This document shows positions 27,485 to 34,990 of a DNA stretch of 64,000 bases, piece by piece. The notes below the pieces were generated by a model, which worked only from the letters and a program-made list of their open reading frames with translations, had not been told where the DNA came from and did no database searches. Numbering within the stretch: position 1 is the stretch's first letter; each line of letters begins with the position of its first letter. Position numbers and translations under genes: made by a program. Source of the DNA: Streptomyces beigongshangae (GTDB taxonomy: Bacteria; Actinomycetota; Actinomycetes; Streptomycetales; Streptomycetaceae); contig NZ_JAHKJW010000025.1 of NCBI RefSeq assembly GCF_019710745.1, positions 19,815 to 83,814 of the forward strand, read 5' to 3'.

Positions 27485-28492
27485 TCACGGTTGCCGCCTC
27501 TCGTACGGAGAGGTTGGTACGGCCGGGCGCGGCGGTGCGGACGGCTGCGGAGCGCGGGACCAACGGACGGGGTCGCCGCCGGCGCCGCCGGTGAGCCAGG
27601 AGCCGTCGCCCAGGGGCACCAGCTCGTACGGGTTGCTCGCCTCGACGGTGAACTCGGCGCTGAGGGTGCCCGTGCGTACGTCGACCAGGTGGTGCCGGAA
27701 CCACTCCTCCTCGTCCAGACTCCCACCACCCAGGGTGACGATGGCCGTGTCCTCGGTCAGGTAGCCGCCGCTCCATTCCACGAAGGACTCCTGCGGGTCG
27801 TACCCGAAGGCTTCGACGGGGAGGGTGAAGAGCACGTCCCCGTTGGGGTGGTCGTGGAAGGCGACGTCCGCCTGCCCGTGGTCCACGGTCATGAACTGGC
27901 GCCCGGACGGCGCCAGGCCGATCAGGCAGCGGTCCTGCCACGGGTACGTCACGAACTCCGGCTCGCTGCCCGCCCCGACCGTGCCCCGGAGAATGACGGA
28001 GCCGTCCTGGCCCTCACCGATGTCGAGGTAGACGCTGCCGTCCACGGGATGCAGGTGGTGGAAGGCGCCGTGCCCGACCGTCTCCAGCTCGCGGCGGGCG
28101 ACGACCACGCCGCTGTCTGCGCCGTGCACGACCCACTGGTCCCCGCCCCCGCGGCCCGCCATCGCGTCCGGCCGGTAGACCCACACCGTCCGCCCGTCCA
28201 AAGACAGCGCACAGCCGGGCCGGTGGCCATGGCGTACGTCAGAGTGCGGTTCGAAGTCCGAGGCCCACAACAGGTCGCCGGCACGTGTGAGGCAGACGAC
28301 TGCGTTCAGCGTCGTGTACACGACCCGCTCCAGATCCTGCCGGACCACCGACGCCACGACCTCCTCGCCGTCCCGCGGCTGGAACACCGCTGCGGGCTCC
28401 AGCGTCCCGTGGACGCCGGCGCCCACGACGTAGGCGTGGATCCGCCCGCCGCGGAGACGCGTGATGACCTTCGGTGGCGTCTCAGGAATCAT
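27485..28492 (-). CDS. Beta-propeller-like hypothetical protein
   Basis: 335 residues, starting MIPETPPKVITRLRGGRIHA. Repeated short strands with turns such as LDGRTVWVYRPDAM, VDGSVYLDIGEGQDGSVILR and LAPSGRQFMTVDHGQADVAF suggest a WD40/PQQ-type propeller. No signal peptide or catalytic motif is visible. Proteins of this kind are common in Streptomyces and mostly lack a known role. It lies 124 bases upstream of the LuxR gene on the same strand, so the two could share transcription. The fragment at 1170-1544 may belong to a similar family. Confidence 0.7.
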   Translation of the reverse strand: MIPETPPKVITRLRGGRIHAYVVGAGVHGTLEPAAVFQPRDGEEVVASVVRQDLERVVYTTLNAVVCLTRAGDLLWASDFEPHSDVRHGHRPGCALSLDGRTVWVYRPDAMAGRGGGDQWVVHGADSGVVVARRELETVGHGAFHHLHPVDGSVYLDIGEGQDGSVILRGTVGAGSEPEFVTYPWQDRCLIGLAPSGRQFMTVDHGQADVAFHDHPNGDVLFTLPVEAFGYDPQESFVEWSGGYLTEDTAIVTLGGGSLDEEEWFRHHLVDVRTGTLSAEFTVEASNPYELVPLGDGSWLTGGAGGDPVRWSRAPQPSAPPRPAVPTSPYERRQP

Positions 28493-28552
28493 CCGCTGAG
28501 GCTAACCCTCAGCTCGGGCCGCTCAGGAGCCGGGGCCGTGTGCGCCTGAGCA

Positions 28553-29565
28553 GGGAGTGTCCAATAGACGGCGGATCCGATGATCAGGGAGACGCCTGAA
28601 GTGAGCGAGACCATCAGCGAGCACGAGTCGGTGGAGGAGCCGGTCGTCGAGTCGGCCGCGGAGGCGGTGTCGGACGAGCAGTTGATCTCGATGCTGGTCG
28701 ACCCGGTCCGTTCCGACGGGCTGCAGCTGACCGGCGAGGGAGGGCTGCTGCAGCAGTTGACCGAGCGGGTGCTGGAGTCCGCCCTGGAGGGCGGGATCAC
28801 CGACCACGTCGGCTGTGACAAGTACGACGCAGCCGGCCGGAACAGCGGCAGCTCCCGTAACGGCACCCGTTCGAAGACCGTGCTGACCGACGTCGGCCCG
28901 GTCGGGGTGAAGGTGCCCCGCGACACGGCCGGCACCTTCGAGCCGCAGCTCGTGAAGAAGCGGCAGCGCCGACTGACCGGCGTGGACGAGATGGTGCTGT
29001 CGCTGTCCGCGAAGGGCCTCACACACGGAGAGATATCGGCTCATCTCGCCGAGGTGTACGGCGCGGAGGTGTCCAAGCAGACCATCTCCACGATCACCGA
29101 CTCGGTGATGGAGGGCATGGCGCAATGGCAGGCCCGACCGCTCGATCGCGTCTGTCCGGTCGTCTTCGTGGACGCGGTCAACGTGAAGATTCGCGATGGC
29201 AAGGTCGCCAACCGGCCCGTCTGCGTCGCGATGGCCGTCACCGGCGAGGGCACCCGCGACATCCTCGGCATCTGGGCCGGTGACGGCTGCGAGGGCGCCA
29301 AGCACTGGCTCCAGGTCTTCACCGAGCTGAAGAATCGCGGGATTGAGGACGTCCTCATACTCGTCCGCGACGGACTGAAGGGCCTGCCCGACGCCGTCGG
29401 GACAGTCTGGCCCCGAACTGTCGTCCAGACATGCATCGTTCACCTGAGACGATGCGCTGGAAGGCGCCACTGAACGCCTTCCACATCGCCTTCGAAGGAC
29501 GCCTCACCCCCACCACCAGCCACTGACCCCCAACAACCAAGATCAGCCGTTGACTGGACACACCC
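28553..29565 (+). mobile_element. Internally deleted IS256-family element with both terminal repeats
   Basis: The left end (from 28553, gggagtgtccaatagacggc) and the complement of the right end (to 29565, gggtgtgtccagtcaacggc) match at 20 of 25 positions over 28553-28577 and 29541-29565. Between them is a transposase with its middle removed. No target-site duplication of eight bases is visible (cctgagca on the left, ccgccaac on the right). It cannot move alone but could be moved by a related IS256 transposase. Confidence 0.8.
28580..29526 (+). pseudogene. IS256-family transposase with internal deletion
   Basis: ATG 28580 opens a good IS256 N-terminal half: LLQQLTERVLESALEGGITD, GTRSKTVLTDVGPVGVKVPR, the first Asp in PVVFVDAVNVKIRDGKVANR, and the second in DVLILVRDGLKGLPDAVGTV, up to VVQTCIVHLRR. 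The normal protein goes on for about 170 residues. Here it jumps to the family's C-terminal motif RWKAPLNAFHIAFEGRLTPT in another frame, ending at 29526. The third acidic residue is lost, so the enzyme is inactive. Confidence 0.88.
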
Positions 29566-29929
29566 CCGCCAACGACTGTGGGTGCCCGGTCGGGTCGTCC
29601 GGCGCTGCGGCCAAGGCCGCGACGGAGCCCTGTGGCTGCGTGCCGGCAACACCTGGCTGCGCATCGAAGCACGAGCACCCGCCGTTCCCTCGCCGGTCGA
29701 TGTTCAAGTCACTCGGCAGTGGTGGTGCCGGCCGGCGGCGCGGCCGGGCTTTCCTGCAGGATCTGTGACAGCAGTTGTGTCTGTGTCCGGGCCGGTACCC
29801 CGTTTCCCCCCAGCTCGTTCTGCCCGCTGACCGGAAAGCGCGGGGCGGGGTGACGCGCCTCCCTACGATGCCCTCGTGTGGTTCGTGAGTCGGCGGACCG
29901 TCATACGCCGGTGGTGAGTTGGAGGGCAC
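29566..29929. other. 364 bp without an assignable gene
   Basis: One plus-strand frame (GRDGALWLRAGNTWLRIEAR) is slightly coding-like and may be a remnant, but it matches no family I know. The promoter of the EamA gene should lie at the right end. Confidence 0.4.
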
Positions 29930-30874
29930 GTGAACGCTCGGGACGCGCGAGCCGGCGCCGTGGCGCCGGGGAAGGGCCCCGGCGCCGCGACGCGTCCGGC
30001 GCACCAGCTCGGAGCCACCGCGATCGGCGCCGGGGCAGTGCTGCTGTGGGCGTCTCTGGCCCTGTTCACCACGCTGACCGGGCGGATCCCGCCTTTCCAG
30101 CTCACCGCGATGGCGTTCGCAGTCGGCGGCGTCCTCGGACTGCCCCGGGCGCTGCGCGGCGGCGGGGCGCTCGTGCGCGCCGTGCCCCGCGGGGCCTGGG
30201 TGCTCGGTGTCGGCGGTCTGTTCGGCTACCACTTCTTCTACTTCCTTGCCCTGCGCAACGCCCCCGCGGCTGACGCCGGTCTCATCGCCTATCTGTGGCC
30301 GCTGCTGATCGTCATGTTCTCCGCGCTGCTGCCGGGTGAACGGCTGCGCTGGTGGCACGCGGCGGGCGCGGCGCTGGGACTCGGCGGCACTTTCCTCCTG
30401 GTCACGGGCGGGCAGGGCGTCCAGTTGCGCGGGGAGTACCTGCTCGGATACGCGGCAGCGGCCGTATGCGCGGTGGTGTGGTCGGCGTACTCGGTGGTCA
30501 ACCGGCGGTACCCGCAGGTCCCGACGGACATGGTGGCGTTCTTCTGCCTGGCCACCGCGGTGCTGGCGGTTGTCTGCCATCTGCTGTTCGAGGACACTGT
30601 CCGGCCCGACGGCGGCCAGTGGCTGGCGGTGCTCGTGCTGGGCCTCGGTCCGGTCGGCGGCGCGTTCTACGTCTGGGACCACGGCACCAAGCACGGCGAC
30701 ATCCGCCTCCTGGGCACCCTGTCGTATTTCGCCCCGCTGCTGTCCACCGCCCTGCTGATCGCAACGGGACGGGCCGATGCGAGCTGGCCCGTCGCCGCTG
30801 CCTGCGTGCTGATCACAGGTGGCGCCATGCTCGCCTCGGCGGACGCGCTGCGTACGGCGCGCCGCCGGGGCTGA
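29930..30874 (+). CDS. EamA/DMT-family membrane exporter
   Basis: GTG 29930 follows GGAGGGCAC. The 314-residue protein has ten hydrophobic segments in two five-helix halves, as in drug/metabolite transporters: AIGAGAVLLWASLALFTTLT, GLFGYHFFYFLALRNAPAAD, AGLIAYLWPLLIVMFSALLP, and YVWDHGTKHGDIRLLGTLSY in the second half. The pattern resembles YddG-like exporters of aromatic compounds. It sits in the inner membrane and may export amino acids or metabolites. It is convergent with the radical SAM gene, only 27 bases apart. Confidence 0.92.
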   Translation: MNARDARAGAVAPGKGPGAATRPAHQLGATAIGAGAVLLWASLALFTTLTGRIPPFQLTAMAFAVGGVLGLPRALRGGGALVRAVPRGAWVLGVGGLFGYHFFYFLALRNAPAADAGLIAYLWPLLIVMFSALLPGERLRWWHAAGAALGLGGTFLLVTGGQGVQLRGEYLLGYAAAAVCAVVWSAYSVVNRRYPQVPTDMVAFFCLATAVLAVVCHLLFEDTVRPDGGQWLAVLVLGLGPVGGAFYVWDHGTKHGDIRLLGTLSYFAPLLSTALLIATGRADASWPVAAACVLITGGAMLASADALRTARRRG

Positions 30875-30901
30875 GCAGGGCGACACCGCCGTGCGAACCG
30901 G

Positions 30902-32707
30902 TCAGGCGTCCACGGGCCAGGTGCCGCGGCGGACCATTTCGGTCACCTTGTCGGCGCCGTTGGCGCGCACCAGCAGTTCCAGCCGCATGCGTTCGATGTC
31001 CTCGGCGCTCCATTTCTCCGTCGCCATGGTCGCCTTCTCGTGCGACCAGCCGTTGTCGTAGTGGCGCACGACATAGTCCTTCTGGAAGTCCCACATCTTG
31101 GTGCCCGGCAGCGGGGTGACGATGAAGGGGTTCGCGTACGCCATCCCGTGCCCCATGAGCGTGACCGCGTAGTCGATGGTCTTCTCGATCTGCTCCAGCG
31201 ACTCGACGTACGGTTCGGCCCCGGGCCGCTCGGGCGGGTTGACGAAACCGAGCATGAAACCGCCGGTGACCTGGATGCCGTACTCCGTGAACATCTCCAC
31301 GATCTCACCCGTGGCCTTCTGGAAGGCGTTGAGACGGGGCTTGCCGGACTGCTCGAGGCTGTCCTCGTTGGCGCTCTCCACGGCCAGGTAGACGCTGTAG
31401 CAGCCTCCGTCGGCCATCGCCCTGATCAGGTCGCGGCAGGTCAGTCCGGAACGCATCGCGGCGAGGATGTTGCGGAAGTTGGGATTGCGCCGCTCGGCGT
31501 CGTCCATGCTGTTCGCGAACTTCTCGCCCAGATGCAGCAGAACGAGGTTGAACAGGCTCAGGCCGCCCTCCTCCACCCACGGCAGGTCGTGCTTGCGCAG
31601 CAGTTCGAAGACGCGCATCGCGTACAGCGGATCGTGCAGCAGATGGTCGTCCTCGATGAGCACCTCGGTCACACCCTGCTTGGTGATCTCGGCGAGGTGC
31701 AGATCGAACCAGTCGATGCCCAGCGCCCGCCAGGGACCGTTCACCATCGGGATGTAGCAGAAGTCGCAGCCCACGTTGCAGCCGATGGTCGAGAAGATCT
31801 GCGCCCAGGAGCCGTGGTCACGCACCCGCTTTCCCGACGAGTGGTATGCCTGCTGGTACTGGCGCATGTCCAGCATCCCGAAGTCGGGCAGCGGCATCAT
31901 GGCGAGCCGCTGGTCCAACCCCTGCCGCTTCGGCAGGATACGCATGTACGGCGACTTGGCGGTGGTCCGCACCACGGCGAGGTCGGCCCGCCTGTAGGCG
32001 ACGCCGGGCACCGCGTCGATGTCGCCACCCTCCTCGGTCAGCGACTGCAACAGCGCGGTGAAGGTCTGGTCGGCCTCGTTGATGACGACGTGGTCGAAGG
32101 GGGAGTCGGGTACGGCGTACCGCCAGTCCCCGCTGGGATGGGCGCCGCCCGTGACCGTCACGATCGCCGGGTCGATGTCCTTGACCAGGTCGGCCAGGGC
32201 ACGCGCGTTGCCCCACTGGACCGTGTAGATGCACTGGACACCGACGACGTCCGGCTCGAACTCCTCGATGACCGCACGCAGTTGTGAGTCCTCGAGGCCG
32301 TAGCGGACCAGGCTGCTGCCCCCGCCGATGTCGACGAGCCGGCGTTCCTGCTCCCAGCCGGCGAAAGGCGAGTCGAGGATACGGACGTCGAAGCCGGCGA
32401 GGCGGGCGTTGGCCGCGATGCGCAGAAGCCCGATCGGGGTGCCGGCCCGCTTCATGACCTCGAAAGTGTCCAGGCCGAGCGCCCGGAAACTGCTGCGCTC
32501 GGGGGAGGGTTCCACGACCCGCGTGTACGAGGGCACGACGAGCAGGACACGGGGCGCCTCACCGCGGGCGCGCCGCCGGGCGCCGGAGACCGAAGTGCGT
32601 AGGGAGGGCCTGCCCAGGTGCCGCAAGGGCGGGCGCTGCGGGGCGCTGGAGAACTTGACGACCGGATTCTCGACGACCACAGGTAAAGAGGGCACGGTTT
32701 GTGTCAC
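30902..32707 (-). CDS. B12-binding-type radical SAM protein
   Basis: GTG 32707 is chosen because AGAAGGAG stands five bases before it. The open frame further upstream looks non-coding. The protein has 601 residues. A cobalamin-binding-like Rossmann domain spans about 52-235 (APRVLLVVPSYTRVV, EPDVVGVQCIYTVQ, IVTVTGGAHPSGDW). The radical SAM core follows with the iron-sulfur motif CxxxCxxC at C310, C314 and C317 (STIGCNVGCDFCYIPM). Family members use SAM radical chemistry, many for methyl transfer to unreactive carbons. The gene is divergent from the flavoprotein/methyltransferase/ABC run, which suggests one pathway. Confidence 0.9.
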   Translation of the reverse strand: MTQTVPSLPVVVENPVVKFSSAPQRPPLRHLGRPSLRTSVSGARRRARGEAPRVLLVVPSYTRVVEPSPERSSFRALGLDTFEVMKRAGTPIGLLRIAANARLAGFDVRILDSPFAGWEQERRLVDIGGGSSLVRYGLEDSQLRAVIEEFEPDVVGVQCIYTVQWGNARALADLVKDIDPAIVTVTGGAHPSGDWRYAVPDSPFDHVVINEADQTFTALLQSLTEEGGDIDAVPGVAYRRADLAVVRTTAKSPYMRILPKRQGLDQRLAMMPLPDFGMLDMRQYQQAYHSSGKRVRDHGSWAQIFSTIGCNVGCDFCYIPMVNGPWRALGIDWFDLHLAEITKQGVTEVLIEDDHLLHDPLYAMRVFELLRKHDLPWVEEGGLSLFNLVLLHLGEKFANSMDDAERRNPNFRNILAAMRSGLTCRDLIRAMADGGCYSVYLAVESANEDSLEQSGKPRLNAFQKATGEIVEMFTEYGIQVTGGFMLGFVNPPERPGAEPYVESLEQIEKTIDYAVTLMGHGMAYANPFIVTPLPGTKMWDFQKDYVVRHYDNGWSHEKATMATEKWSAEDIERMRLELLVRANGADKVTEMVRRGTWPVDA

Positions 32708-33041
32708 GAGTGCTCCTTCTGACCGGTTGACCAACAGACCGATGCGAACGGGAGTTCGCCCGCCATCGTCGCCCGCCTTATACCGCCCCGAGCGATGTTT
32801 CCTGAAAAATGGCGCGAACCGGATCCTCGGGCTGAACGGGCAGGACTCGGCAGCAGGCCCGACCGGGCCCCTCGGCTTTCCATGCGCAGCGTGGCATGCG
32901 GTCTCCCACGGATCGTCGGCGAGCGGTCCGGCGGCCACTCCCCCGGTCCGGGATCGATCCGGGCAAAGACCGTCGGCCAGGCCGCCCGTCGGCGCAAGGG
33001 CTCACGCGGCGGACAGCCACCCCCACGAGGAAACCACCGGA
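32708..33041. promoter_or_regulatory. Divergent control region of the radical SAM/flavoprotein cassette
   Basis: 334 bases separate the starts of the radical SAM gene and the flavoprotein gene. The plus frame is open from 32795 into the flavoprotein but is Arg/Gly/Pro-rich and has no ribosome site at its first ATG, so I do not extend the gene. I looked here for a precursor peptide and found none. GAGGA at about 33027 serves the flavoprotein. Confidence 0.5.
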
Positions 33042-33631
33042 TGAACGTGGAGCGGTTCGAGGGCGCCGAGCTGCACCTCCATGTGACGGGATCCATCAGT
33101 GCAGCGCTGGTGCCCTGGTGGATCCACCGGCTGCGGCAACTGCATCCCGAACTGGTCGTCAATGTCTCGGCGGCCCGGTCCGCCACGCGTTTCGTGACGG
33201 TCCGGGCGTTGCGCCACCTGGCCGGCGGGCAGGTGTGGGTCGATTCCTGGGACGATCCGCACCTGCCTTCCGAGGCCGACTCGGGGCGGACCGGCGCCTC
33301 CGAGTGCTTCATCGTGTTTCCCGCGACCCTGGACACCCTGATGCGTCTGGCACAGGGCCGGGCGGACTCACCCGCCCTGATGATGCTCCAGGTGACGGAC
33401 CGTCCCATCGTGATCGCCGACACGCTTCCCGGGTCCAACGAGATCGTGGAGAGCAATCCGAAGACCCTGCGGCTGCGCTCGAATGTCGGATTCGCACCCC
33501 GGGTGACCGGTGCGCGCGCCAACAGCCGTACGGAGGCGAAGGTCGGATTCAATCTGCCCGGCGCCATCGCCGTTGCCAACGCCATCGCCGTTGCCAACGA
33601 GATGGTGAGGAAAGGTCTTTCCCATGAGTGA
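33042..33631 (+). CDS. HFCD-family flavoprotein (cysteine decarboxylase-like)
   Basis: 196 residues. ELHLHVTGSISAALVPWWIH is the FMN-binding start typical of PPC decarboxylase and LanD/EpiD enzymes. A candidate catalytic His is at 74 in SWDDPHLPSE. ECFIVFPATLDTLMRLAQGR corresponds to the PASANT block (here PATLDT), and RPIVIADTLPGSNEIVESNP replaces the PxMNxxMW substrate clamp. Relatives oxidatively decarboxylate a C-terminal Cys of a peptide, or phosphopantothenoyl-Cys. The altered motifs suggest a special substrate. The gene overlaps the methyltransferase by eight bases. An 18-bp in-frame duplication lies near the C-terminus. Confidence 0.82.
33563..33598. repeat. 18-bp in-frame tandem duplication in the flavoprotein gene
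   Basis: gccatcgccgttgccaac occurs at 33563-33580 and again at 33581-33598, doubling the residues AIAVAN just before the C-terminus. The frame is kept. Confidence 0.95.
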
Positions 33632-34445
33632 ACCGACTGTCTACGACGCGGCGGCCATCGGCGCCTACGACCTGATCTCGTCGATGCTCCCCCCCGGGTC
33701 GGGACTCGCGGCATGGGTGTCCTCCCAGCGGCCGCTGACCGGACGGTCCGTCCTGGACCTGGGCGCCGGAACCGGTGTGTCGTCGTTCGCCCTCGCCGAC
33801 GCCGGCGCACAGGTCGTCACCGTCGACGCCTCACGCCCCTCGCTGGACCGGCTGGGGAGCAAGCGCGGTGACCGCAAGGTCGACGCGGTCGAAGCCGACT
33901 TCCGGGATCTTCGGCTCGACTCCACGTCCGACGTCGTCACTCTGTCCAGGAACACGTTCTTCCTGGCCCAGAGCCACGACGAGAAAATCGGTCTCCTCCG
34001 TACCGTCGGACGGCACCTGAAGCCGGGCGGCGCGGCCTTCCTCGACTGCACCGACCCCGCCGAATACCTCCGTGCGGACGGGGACGCCACCTCCGTCACC
34101 TATCCCCTGGGCCGCGAACACCTGGTGACGACCACTCAGAACGCCGATCGTGCGGCCCAGGCCGTCATGAGCGTCTTCATGGTCCAGAGCGCCTCGGCCC
34201 TCACCGCGTTCCACGAGGTGGCCACACGGGCGACACTGCCGGAGATCCGGCTTCTGGCGCGGATCGCCGGCTTGGAGGTGACGGCCGTCAACGGGTCCTA
34301 CGCGGGCGACGACTACACTGCTCGCTCACGGGAGATGCTCGTGGTTCTGGAGGCGAAGTGGCCCCTGTTCCTGTCCTTGAGGCCGAGGGCGCGACCGTCA
34401 CGCTGGGCGACACCACGCTGCTGGAGCCGACGTCCTTCTCGGTGA
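33624..34445 (+). CDS. Class I SAM-dependent methyltransferase
   Basis: 273 residues as read. Motif I is SVLDLGAGTGVSSFALADAG (about 42-61), the acidic end of strand 2 is VVTVDASRPSLDRL, and RTVGRHLKPGGAAFLDCTDP is the post-motif helix. It should transfer a methyl group from SAM to N, O or C of the cassette's product. The natural-looking end is near MLVVLEAKW, yet the frame continues 29 codons into the ABC gene (88-base overlap), and these last residues look like shadow sequence. Either the overlap is real or a small indel has removed the stop codon. Confidence 0.88.
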   Translation: MSEPTVYDAAAIGAYDLISSMLPPGSGLAAWVSSQRPLTGRSVLDLGAGTGVSSFALADAGAQVVTVDASRPSLDRLGSKRGDRKVDAVEADFRDLRLDSTSDVVTLSRNTFFLAQSHDEKIGLLRTVGRHLKPGGAAFLDCTDPAEYLRADGDATSVTYPLGREHLVTTTQNADRAAQAVMSVFMVQSASALTAFHEVATRATLPEIRLLARIAGLEVTAVNGSYAGDDYTARSREMLVVLEAKWPLFLSLRPRARPSRWATPRCWSRRPSR

Positions 34446-34990
34446 TGCCGGGCGAGGTCTGGTGCGTCACCGGCGGCAACGGCTCGGGGAAGACGACGCT
34501 CCTGCGGACCTTCCTGGGCAGCCGGAGTCTCACCGCCGGCTCGTGTTCGATCAAGGGCGAGCGCGCCGACATGGCGAAGCCGCTGCACCGGCGTCTCGTG
34601 GCTTCCCTGGTCGACGCGATCCCGTTCGCCCGTGACATGACACTGCGCGAGCAGGTGACCCTGGTCGCCGCCTCCTGGTACGGCAACAGGGCGGAGACCG
34701 CCGAAACCGCCGAACGGATCATCGAGCGGCTGGGGCTGTCCCCGCTGGGCGAGCGGTTTCCCCATCAGGTCTCGTCCGGGCAGCTGCAACTCTTCAGTCT
34801 GGCCCTGACGTTGGTGCGCCCCGCTGACGTGGTGCTGCTCGACGAGCCCGAGCGACACCTCGACAGCGATCGCGTCGATCTGCTGGCCACCCTGCTCACC
34901 GAGCGCGCGCGGGAAGGGACGGCCTTCCTGATCGCCACCCATGAGCCCGCCCTGGTGGAGGCGCGGGACGGCCGTGTGAAGCTGGGATGA
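34358..34990 (+). CDS. ABC transporter ATP-binding protein
   Basis: GTG 34358 inside the methyltransferase gene gives 210 residues. Walker A is TGGNGSGKTTLLRTFLG (about 38-54), the signature is the weak form VSSGQLQLFSLAL, and Walker B is DVVLLDEPERHLDSDRVDLL, followed by the H-loop in IATHEPALVEARDG. It overlaps the next gene by four bases (ATGA). With the membrane protein it should form an exporter for the cassette's product or a self-resistance pump. Confidence 0.92.
   Translation: MAPVPVLEAEGATVTLGDTTLLEPTSFSVMPGEVWCVTGGNGSGKTTLLRTFLGSRSLTAGSCSIKGERADMAKPLHRRLVASLVDAIPFARDMTLREQVTLVAASWYGNRAETAETAERIIERLGLSPLGERFPHQVSSGQLQLFSLALTLVRPADVVLLDEPERHLDSDRVDLLATLLTERAREGTAFLIATHEPALVEARDGRVKLG

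Noticed and set aside
28545..29573. Target-site duplication for the IS256 derivative
   Set aside because: The eight bases on each side (cctgagca and ccgccaac) do not match.
31040..32287. 415-residue plus-strand ORF opposite the radical SAM gene
   Set aside because: His/Arg/Val-rich antisense frame; the minus strand has the CxxxCxxC motif.
32778..33026. 82-residue minus-strand ORF considered as a precursor peptide
   Set aside because: No ribosome site, Arg-rich throughout, and no leader/core-like pattern.
32795..33041. N-terminal extension of the flavoprotein from ATG 32795
   Set aside because: Low-quality Arg/Pro-rich sequence before the MNVERF start, and GAGGA precedes 33042.
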